A model generated the notes under the pieces. The model was not told the DNA's origin. It did not search any database and saw nothing but the letters and a program-made list of their open reading frames with translations. From positions 1 through 29,424 of the forward strand of contig WFXI01000281.1 of assembly GCA_015490675.1 (NCBI GenBank): a DNA stretch of 29,424 nucleotides. Direction: 5' to 3'. Every line of letters starts with the position of its first letter. Positions within the stretch are counted from its first letter, which is position 1. Shown here piece by piece: positions 24,340 through 29,424 of this stretch. A program made the translations under genes and the position numbers. Origin of the DNA: Hydrogenothermaceae bacterium (GTDB taxonomy: Bacteria > Aquificota > Aquificia > Aquificales > Hydrogenothermaceae).

Positions 24340-24762
24340 ATGGGTAAAGTTATAAAGTTTCAGTCTAAAAAAGAAAGTATAAATAATGAAGAAGCAAACA
24401 TTTCAAATGCAAAAGAAAATCTAGAGGCACAAAAAACATTAAAAACCTTCGGTTTATCAGATTTTGAACTGTCTTTGAGGAAAGCTATTGAAGATTATAT
24501 TTTGTCTGTTTTTGCTGTAAAACAAATCCTTGGAATGGATATTGTTTATAAAGAACATAAATCTAATATAGGTGTTATAGGTGTAGTTGCTTATGAACAT
24601 AAAAGAAGACCTGGAACATTTGTTGCAAATTTTATTTGTGAAGCTGTAAGAGAAAAAGATAATATAAGAGTTATAGAAATTGCATTTGAGGCAGGTGAAC
24701 CTGAACTTTATAGAAGTATATACAATACTTTAAAAGCCAAAAAAGCTTTACCAGAAGTTTAA
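24340..24762 (+). CDS. Unrecognised 140-residue cytoplasmic protein
   Basis: 140 residues. The first 40 are polar, Asn/Glu/Lys-rich and probably disordered; the rest looks like a compact alpha/beta domain (from about residue 44, FELSLRKAIEDYILSVF, through VIGVVAYEHKRRPGTFVAN to IRVIEIAFEAGEPELYRSI). No catalytic motif I can name. It is transcribed divergently from recJ; the 81-base gap contains TATAAT-like hexamers on both strands but no convincing -35. The ribosome binding site is weak (TAGTGGGAT). A coding gene is supported by length and codon pattern. Confidence 0.65.
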   Translation: MGKVIKFQSKKESINNEEANISNAKENLEAQKTLKTFGLSDFELSLRKAIEDYILSVFAVKQILGMDIVYKEHKSNIGVIGVVAYEHKRRPGTFVANFICEAVREKDNIRVIEIAFEAGEPELYRSIYNTLKAKKALPEV

Positions 24763-24832
24763 TTAAATTCATATTATAAACTTTTATTTTGTGTTATAAA
24801 TTAAAGATTAATAGTATTTAGAGAGGATAAAA

Positions 24833-25969
24833 ATGGGTTTTGAACCGCTTAGAATAGGAAAATATGAAATAGAGTATCCAATTATACAAGGGGGAATGGG
24901 TGTTGGGATTTCATGGGAGAATCTTGCTGGAACTGTTTCGAAATACGGAGGACTGGGAGTAGTTTCTTCTGTTGGAACTGGATATAGACATCCAAATTAT
25001 GTTCGTCTGAAAGATGGTCGTCCTGTTGGAAGTAAATACATTCATAATAAAGAAGCTTTAACGAAAATATTGCAGGATGCAAGGGAAATAGCAGGCGGAG
25101 AAAAGGCGGTAATAGGAGTTAATATACTTTGTGCAATAACAGATTATGGTAGAGTTGTTAGGGATAGTATAGAAGCTGGAGCAAATATAATTATTTCTGG
25201 GGCAGGACTTCCTCTTAGACTTCCTGAATATGCTGCAGGTTCAGATGTTGCTCTTGTTCCAATTGTTTCATCTGCAAGGGCTTTAAGAGTAATTTGTAAA
25301 CATTGGAAGAAGAAATATAACAGACTTCCTGACGCAGTTGTTGTAGAAGGGCCTAAATCTGGTGGACATCAGGGAATTCCTTATGAAGATTGTTTCAAAC
25401 CAGAGTTTCAACTAGAAAATCTAGTTCCACAGGTTATTGAAGAAAGGGACAAATGGGGAGATTTTCCTGTTATTGCTGCTGGAGGAATATGGGATAAGAA
25501 GGATATTGAGTATTATCTTTCTTTAGGTGCTGCAGGGGTTCAAATGGGAACTAGGTTTGTTGGAACATTTGAATGTGATGCATCAGATACTTTTAAAAAG
25601 GTAATAATTAATGCAAAAAAAGATGATATAAAACTTTTAAAATCGCCTGTTGGATATCCTGCTAGAGGAATAATCACAAAACTGTTAAAGGATATAGAAG
25701 CAGGTAGGGCTCCTGAGGTGAAATGTACTTCTAACTGTGTAGTTCCTTGCAATCACGGAGAAGAAGCTAAAAAAGTTGGCTATTGCATAGCAGATAGGCT
25801 TGGAGATGCTTATCTTGGAAGATATGAAACAGGTTTATTCTTTAGTGGTTCTAATGGTTACAGAATAAAGAGACTTGTTAGTGTTAAGGACTTAATGAGA
25901 GAACTTGTAGAAGGAATACCATCAGGTCAGGAAATTCCAGAAGGTGAAGAAATTCCTACAAAAGTTTAA
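24833..25969 (+). CDS. fabX: FabX-like flavin and Fe-S acyl-ACP dehydrogenase/isomerase (nitronate monooxygenase family)
   Basis: 378 residues, a TIM-barrel FMN enzyme of the nitronate monooxygenase/FabK superfamily. QGGMGVGISW opens the barrel, SGGHQGIPYEDCF holds the catalytic-type His179, and AAGGIWDKKDI and VGYPAR are FMN or substrate segments. The C-terminal part has Cys298-x3-Cys302-x3-Cys306-x11-Cys318, absent from plain FabK, and it closely resembles the cysteine region of Helicobacter pylori FabX. FabX oxidises decanoyl-ACP and isomerises the product to make unsaturated fatty acids, using a [4Fe-4S] cluster. The match is from recalled sequence and not from an alignment. AGAGAGGA precedes the ATG. 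Confidence 0.78.
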   Translation: MGFEPLRIGKYEIEYPIIQGGMGVGISWENLAGTVSKYGGLGVVSSVGTGYRHPNYVRLKDGRPVGSKYIHNKEALTKILQDAREIAGGEKAVIGVNILCAITDYGRVVRDSIEAGANIIISGAGLPLRLPEYAAGSDVALVPIVSSARALRVICKHWKKKYNRLPDAVVVEGPKSGGHQGIPYEDCFKPEFQLENLVPQVIEERDKWGDFPVIAAGGIWDKKDIEYYLSLGAAGVQMGTRFVGTFECDASDTFKKVIINAKKDDIKLLKSPVGYPARGIITKLLKDIEAGRAPEVKCTSNCVVPCNHGEEAKKVGYCIADRLGDAYLGRYETGLFFSGSNGYRIKRLVSVKDLMRELVEGIPSGQEIPEGEEIPTKV

Positions 25970-26147
25970 AAAAGATTTAAAAGAAAATTGGGTTTTTTAT
26001 TTAGTAGAAATTTTAGTTCTATTATTTTTTGAGTTTTTTGTTTTAAAATTAGACCCTTTAAAGGTAGTAATTATAACCTTTGGTGTAATTTTGATTTCTT
26101 TAGTAAGTGTAGTTATTTTTGGAATTAAAGATGTTCTAAAAAATTGA
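25944..26147 (+). CDS. Small two-helix membrane protein
   Basis: 67 residues from a GTG at 25944 that overlaps the end of the FabX-like gene by 26 bases. A Lys-rich N-terminus (residues 2-13) is followed by two hydrophobic segments (about 16-34 and 40-62). Function unknown. The only initiation signal is a weak purine stretch, so the start is uncertain, but the hydrophobic pattern extends well past the overlap and suggests a real gene. A promoter for the next gene overlaps its stop codon. Confidence 0.5.
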   Translation: MKKFLQKFKKDLKENWVFYLVEILVLLFFEFFVLKLDPLKVVIITFGVILISLVSVVIFGIKDVLKN

Positions 26148-26174
26148 AATGTATCGATTGTAATTTATTATAAT
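26144..26174 (+). promoter_or_regulatory. Possible promoter for the sulfur-relay operon
   Basis: TTGAAA (26144-26149) and TATAAT (26169-26174) are separated by 19 bases, one or two longer than ideal. The start would fall near 26182, about 27 bases before the ThiF-like gene. The surroundings are very AT-rich, so the match is only suggestive. Confidence 0.35.
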
Positions 26175-26208
26175 AATAATATTTTGGAAAAATTTCGAGG
26201 TGATGTAA

Positions 26209-27030
26209 ATGTCTTTTCAATTTACAGAAGAGCAAATAAAAAGGTATAGCAGACATATAATCTTACCAGAAGTTGGTGGTAAAGGTCAGGAAAAGTTATT
26301 AAAATCTAAGGTTTTAGTTATTGGTGCAGGAGGTCTTGGTTCACCTTCTTTATATTACCTTGCTGCAGCAGGTGTTGGAACAATAGGAATTGTTGATTTT
26401 GATGTTGTTGATTTTTCGAATCTACAAAGGCAAATTCTTCATAATACAGAAAGAGTTGGAACTCCAAAAGTAGAATCTGCAAAGAAAACTTTAGAGGCTT
26501 TAAATCCTGATGTTAATGTAATTGCCTATAATACAAAGATTCAAAAAAGTAATGTAATGGATATAATAAAAGACTATGATGTAGTTTTAGATGGTTCTGA
26601 TAACTTTCCTACACGATTTTTAGTAAATGATGCTTGTTATTTCTTAGGTAAACCTCTTGTTTCAGCAGCAATTTTAAGATTTGAAGGCCAGTTAACTGTT
26701 TTTGATTATAGAGATAAAGAAAATTCTCCTTGTTATAGATGTTTATTCCCTGAGCCACCACCTCCGGGACTAGTTCCAAGTTGTCAGGAAGCAGGGCTTT
26801 TAGGTGTTGTTGGCGGAATAATGGGAACATTACAAGCCAATGAAGCATTAAAACTTATTTTAGGCATAGGAGAGCCTTTAGTTGGTAAATTACTTGTTTT
26901 TGATGCACTAACTACAGAATTTAATGTTGTAAAGCTTAGAAAAGATAAAAAGTGTCCTTTATGTGGAGAAAATCCTAAAATTACAGAACTAATTGAATAC
27001 GACCAAGAAGGTTGCGAGATTAGGTTTTAA
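26209..27030 (+). CDS. ThiF/MoeB/HesA-family sulfur-carrier adenylyltransferase
   Basis: 273 residues. It would adenylate the C-terminus of a ubiquitin-like sulfur carrier (ThiS, MoaD or similar) so that it can accept sulfur. The nucleotide-binding loop is Gly39-Ala-Gly-Gly-Leu-Gly44, followed by FDVVDFSNLQRQILH and DGSDNFPTR. Zinc cysteines are CYRC (175-178) and CPLC (249-252), and Cys192 in VPSCQEAG matches the catalytic Cys. There is no rhodanese extension as in MoeZ/MOCS3. Which carrier it serves is unclear; none is encoded here. A GAGGTGATG stretch precedes the ATG, and its stop overlaps the next ATG (TAATG). Confidence 0.9.
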   Translation: MSFQFTEEQIKRYSRHIILPEVGGKGQEKLLKSKVLVIGAGGLGSPSLYYLAAAGVGTIGIVDFDVVDFSNLQRQILHNTERVGTPKVESAKKTLEALNPDVNVIAYNTKIQKSNVMDIIKDYDVVLDGSDNFPTRFLVNDACYFLGKPLVSAAILRFEGQLTVFDYRDKENSPCYRCLFPEPPPPGLVPSCQEAGLLGVVGGIMGTLQANEALKLILGIGEPLVGKLLVFDALTTEFNVVKLRKDKKCPLCGENPKITELIEYDQEGCEIRF

Positions 27031-27233
27031 TGAAGTATAGAAAAGGGCTTGAAGAAGTTGGAAAAGCTATTATAAATATAGGTGTAGCAGTAATAGTTTT
27101 TGCTATTATTCAGCCTATAGTTAATGGTAAATTTTCCATAACTTTAATTATAAGTGCCCTTGGTATGTTTGTTTTACTTGCTACCTTGGGATTTTTTCTT
27201 GTTTCTTATGGAGGAGATAGAGATGAGTTATGA
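27030..27233 (+). CDS. Small two-helix membrane protein in the sulfur-relay operon
   Basis: 67 residues with a charged N-terminus and two membrane helices (about 12-32 and 37-60), ending in a charged GGDRDEL tail. Not recognised. Its ATG overlaps the stop of the ThiF-like gene by one base, and the next small gene begins inside its last codons, so it is tightly built into the operon. Confidence 0.7.
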   Translation: MKYRKGLEEVGKAIINIGVAVIVFAIIQPIVNGKFSITLIISALGMFVLLATLGFFLVSYGGDRDEL

Positions 27234-27339
27234 GTTGTATCTATTTATAATTATTTCTGGTGTTGTAGCAACAGCTCTAGGTCTGTTTGCTTTCACTATA
27301 TGGGCTGAAAAAAGAGAAAAAAGCAGGAAAGCACATTAG
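27223..27339 (+). CDS. 38-residue single-pass membrane peptide
   Basis: Starts at the ATG at 27223 with GGAGGAGA seven bases upstream; a longer frame reaching back to 27154 overlaps the preceding gene deeply and has no ribosome binding site. One hydrophobic helix (about 5-28) is followed by a basic tail (AEKREKSRKAH), predicting a cytoplasmic C-terminus. The layout resembles CcoS/CcoQ-like oxidase peptides, but the sequence is too short to say more. It overlaps the preceding gene by 11 bases. Confidence 0.65.
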   Translation: MSYELYLFIIISGVVATALGLFAFTIWAEKREKSRKAH

Positions 27340-27352
27340 ATAGGAGGTATAG

Positions 27353-27586
27353 ATGGAATTTGATAAAGAATTAGACCTTAAAGGTGAGGTTTGTCCTTTT
27401 ACATTTGTTAAAAGTAAACTAATGATTGAACAAATGGATGTGGGGCAGGTTTTAAAAGTTATTTTAGACTATAAACCTTCTGTGGATAATGTTCCAAAAA
27501 GTTTTAAAGATGAAGGGCAGGAGGTTTTAGATGTTAAACAGGTAGCAGATAATCTTTGGGAAGTTTATGTAAGGAAGGTAAAATGA
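27353..27586 (+). CDS. TusA/SirA/YeeD-family sulfur carrier
   Basis: 77 residues, a single TusA-like domain. The catalytic Cys14 lies in GEVCPFTFVK, so the usual Cys-Pro-x-Pro is Cys-Pro-x-Thr. A PSVDNVPKSF stretch resembles the YeeD side of the family more than E. coli TusA. It would carry a persulfide on Cys14 and pass it on. It is followed at once by DsrE-like, DsrF-like and DsrH-like genes, the usual TusA-TusBCD relay partners. AGGAGG lies just before the ATG. It could also work with the YeeE-type permease at 6704. Confidence 0.9.
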   Translation: MEFDKELDLKGEVCPFTFVKSKLMIEQMDVGQVLKVILDYKPSVDNVPKSFKDEGQEVLDVKQVADNLWEVYVRKVK

Positions 27587-27885
27587 AACTGCTACTCGTA
27601 ATGGTTAGTAATCCATATTCAAATGATTTTAATAGTTTAGTTAAATTTGCAAATGCTTCACTTTCTAGAGGTCATGAAACTAATATATTCTTTATGGGAA
27701 ATGGTCTTTATTCTATTGTTAGAGAAGAAATAAAGAATTTAGCGGAAAAAGGAGCTAAAATTTACTATTGTGCTCATAACGCAGAACAAAGAAAAATAAA
27801 GCCTGAAAGCTGGGCAGAAAGTAGTAGTATGTATGGATTATCTAAATTAATTGGCGAAGCTGATAAGGTTTTAATTTTTGATTAA
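27583..27885 (+). CDS. DsrE/TusD-like sulfur-relay protein
   Basis: 100 residues counted from the ATG at 27583, which overlaps the TusA stop (ATGA) and has AAGGAAGG upstream; a longer frame from 27556 is unlikely. The DsrE/F fold is evident: MKLLLVMVSNPYS start, HETNIFFMGNGLY, and a VLIFD end. Cys63 in YYCAHNAEQR matches the active Cys of DsrE/TusD (Cys-x6-Arg). It would accept sulfur from the TusA-like protein. First of three DsrEFH-type genes. Confidence 0.85.
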   Translation: MKLLLVMVSNPYSNDFNSLVKFANASLSRGHETNIFFMGNGLYSIVREEIKNLAEKGAKIYYCAHNAEQRKIKPESWAESSSMYGLSKLIGEADKVLIFD

Positions 27886-27897
27886 AAAGGAATAAAG

Positions 27898-28248
27898 ATG
27901 GCAAAGAAAAAACTAACAGTTGTAATAAGGTCTAATCCATTCAGCTGGAAGACTTTTGAGGCACTAAGGCAGGCAGTTGGAAGTGCAATGAATCATGAAG
28001 TAAGCGTCATTTTTATTAGAGACGCTGTGTATGCATTAACAGATTGGAATCCTAAACTTATAGGTATTGAGCCTTTTGATAAATCTATTTCAGCTCTTGG
28101 TATGATGGATGCCAAAGTTTATGTAGAGGAGGAATCTTTAAGAGAAAGGGGAATTAACTTAAAGGATTGGGGAATTGATGTAAATATTGAACCTAAAGAG
28201 GAAATCTGTGAAATTATAAAATCTTCTGAGGTGGTTTTAACTTGGTAA
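27898..28248 (+). CDS. DsrF/TusC-like sulfur-relay protein
   Basis: 116 residues. It has the DsrF/TusC pattern: an LTVVIRSNPFSWKTFEALRQA start, VSVIFIRDAVYALTDW, then a C-terminal SEVVLTW. As is common for DsrF it has no conserved active Cys and probably serves as a structural partner in the DsrEFH hexamer. The next gene overlaps its stop. An AAGGAATAAAG stretch precedes the ATG. Confidence 0.82.
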   Translation: MAKKKLTVVIRSNPFSWKTFEALRQAVGSAMNHEVSVIFIRDAVYALTDWNPKLIGIEPFDKSISALGMMDAKVYVEEESLRERGINLKDWGIDVNIEPKEEICEIIKSSEVVLTW

Positions 28249-28484
28249 ATACAGTTTGGATTATAAAAAGACCTGCTGATTTTCCTGAAGTCGATATGCT
28301 AGAAGATAATGATATGTTAATTCTTATACAGGATGCTGTTTTGAGAGTTCCGTATTTTGAAAATTGGCTTGCAATTGAAGAAGATGTTAAAGCCAGAAAT
28401 ATAAAGCTTCCTGAAGAAAAATTAGTTTCTTATGAAGATGTAATAGACATTATAGAAAAGGCAGAAAAGGTAATTGTCTGGTAA
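28242..28484 (+). CDS. DsrH/TusB-like sulfur-relay protein
   Basis: 80 residues, starting at a TTG at 28242 with GAGGTGG about seven bases upstream, inside the DsrF-like gene. It has the short DsrH/TusB pattern: MLEDNDMLILIQDAVLRV in the middle and VSYEDVIDIIEKAEKVIVW at the end. The active Cys that DsrH shares in Allochromatium is not present, so it may be structural here. The start overlaps the upstream stop; the end overlaps the pdxA start. Confidence 0.8.
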   Translation: MVNTVWIIKRPADFPEVDMLEDNDMLILIQDAVLRVPYFENWLAIEEDVKARNIKLPEEKLVSYEDVIDIIEKAEKVIVW

Positions 28485-29424
28485 AAAAATAGCCATATCT
28501 CTTGGAGACCCAGCTGGAATTTCACCAGAAATACTAGTTAAATCTGTAGAACAACTTCCTAAAAATATTTATGTGATTTACGGTTCAAAAAAAATTATAG
28601 ATTACTACATTGATAAGCTAAATTCTTCTAAATTTTATAAACTTATAAACTCTATAGATGAAGCAAAAGAAAACGGATTTTATTTAATAAACATTTTTGA
28701 CTATGATTTTGTCCCTGCAAAACCTTCTGAATTGACTGGCAAAGCAAGTATTTTATATTTAGAAAATGCTGTAAAAGATATATTACAAAAGAAAGCAAAA
28801 GCTCTAGTTACTCTTCCTATATCTAAAGAATACACTATGAAAGCTGGTTTTAAATACGCTGGGCATACTGACTATTTAGCAGAGATTTCAAATACTAAAA
28901 ATTATGCTATGGTTTTAATGTGTAAAAAGTTAAAAGTTGCTTTGGTAACTACACACATACCTTTAAAGAAAGTCCCAGAATCTATTTCTAAAGAAAAGAT
29001 TATTGATACAGTTTTTCTTGTTAATAGGGAATTAAAGGAGAAATTTAAAATAAAAAATCCTAAAATTGCAATATTAGGACTAAATCCTCACGCTGGAGAT
29101 GGAGGGAATATTGGAGACGAAGAAGAAAAAATTATTTTTCCCGCAGTAGAGGAGTTAAGAAAATATGGGATTGATATAACAAATCCATTATCTGCAGATA
29201 CAGCTTTTAACAGATATAAAGACTTTGACATATATGTGGCTATGTATCACGATCAAGGATTAATACCTTTAAAGCTTCTTTGCTTTAAAAAGGCAGTAAA
29301 TATCACTTTTGGTTTACCGTTCATAAGAGTATCACCTGACCACGGTACAGGATATGACATAGCTGGGAAATTAATAGCTGATCCATCATCGTTTATAGAG
29401 TCTGTAAAATTAGCAAGTAGATTA
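28474..29424 (+). CDS. pdxA: 4-hydroxythreonine-4-phosphate dehydrogenase, cut by the window end
   Basis: 317 codons are visible of an expected 320-330. It oxidises 4-phosphohydroxy-L-threonine in pyridoxal 5'-phosphate synthesis. Family motifs: ISLGDPAGISPEI at the start, LPISKE, YAGHTDYLAE, LNPHAGDGGNIGDEE, VAMYHDQGLIPLK and SPDHGTGYDIAGK, with the metal-binding His in each of three motifs. The start is a TTG at 28474 that overlaps the DsrH-like stop by 11 bases with AAAAGG close by; no ATG lies upstream in frame without crossing that gene. It is probably the end of the sulfur-relay operon or a coupled downstream gene. Confidence 0.93.
   Translation, partial: MSGKKIAISLGDPAGISPEILVKSVEQLPKNIYVIYGSKKIIDYYIDKLNSSKFYKLINSIDEAKENGFYLINIFDYDFVPAKPSELTGKASILYLENAVKDILQKKAKALVTLPISKEYTMKAGFKYAGHTDYLAEISNTKNYAMVLMCKKLKVALVTTHIPLKKVPESISKEKIIDTVFLVNRELKEKFKIKNPKIAILGLNPHAGDGGNIGDEEEKIIFPAVEELRKYGIDITNPLSADTAFNRYKDFDIYVAMYHDQGLIPLKLLCFKKAVNITFGLPFIRVSPDHGTGYDIAGKLIADPSSFIESVKLASRL

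Noticed and set aside
27154..27339. A 61-residue version of the small membrane peptide
   Set aside because: The extra N-terminus lies within the previous gene in another frame and lacks a ribosome binding site; the ATG at 27223 has a strong one.

Overview
The window is AT-rich bacterial chromosome with tightly packed genes. It most likely comes from a thermophilic, sulfur-metabolising member of the Aquificota, close to Hydrogenothermaceae such as Sulfurihydrogenibium. This is inferred from base composition, the chromosomal RusA gene, the sulfur-handling genes and two exported molybdoenzymes. No rRNA, tRNA, CRISPR array or insertion sequence is visible, and no gene-free stretch exceeds 300 bases (the longest, 5338-5618, carries a promoter and two inverted repeats).

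Left part (1-5337). The edge holds the tail of a probable MNT-type nucleotidyltransferase overlapping a 68-residue helical protein. A minus-strand housekeeping block follows: a RusA-like resolvase, an MgtC/DUF4010 membrane protein, ribosomal protein L28, the GTPase ObgE, a secreted DUF302 protein, tRNA adenosine deaminase TadA and N-carbamoylputrescine amidase.

Molybdoenzyme region 1 (5619-14380, plus strand). A periplasmic tandem rhodanese is followed by a terminator, then a YeeE/YedE sulfur-compound permease, a 45-residue membrane peptide missed by length cut-offs, and a membrane-anchored rhodanese-like protein that has lost its catalytic cysteine but ends in a Gly-rich Gly-Cys-Leu tail. 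Next come the alpha, beta and gamma subunits of a type II DMSO-reductase-family enzyme; gamma appears to be a haem b domain fused to a c-type cytochrome. Last is an unrecognised secreted protein that ends in the same kind of tail. These two tail-bearing proteins flanking the enzyme genes are the best candidate for something undescribed.

Molybdoenzyme region 2 (14512-21188, plus strand). The order is Fe-S subunit, NrfD-type anchor, 1097-residue Tat-exported catalytic subunit, TorD-type chaperone, then a multi-cluster ferredoxin with an internal twin-arginine-like motif. The B-C-A order recalls ttrBCA and srdBCA. A very long AU-rich hairpin lies between the catalytic gene and the chaperone gene.

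Right part. On the minus strand are an ABM-domain protein with an unknown partner, a 2-Cys peroxiredoxin and RecJ. On the plus strand are an unknown protein, a FabX-like flavoenzyme with four conserved cysteines, a small membrane protein, and a cytoplasmic sulfur-relay operon (ThiF/MoeB-like, two tiny membrane proteins, TusA-like, DsrE-, DsrF- and DsrH-like) running into pdxA, which is cut by the window end. Together these suggest outside sulfur chemistry (rhodaneses, permease, two exported molybdoenzymes) matched to an inside sulfur-transfer relay. The substrates of both molybdoenzymes remain unassigned.
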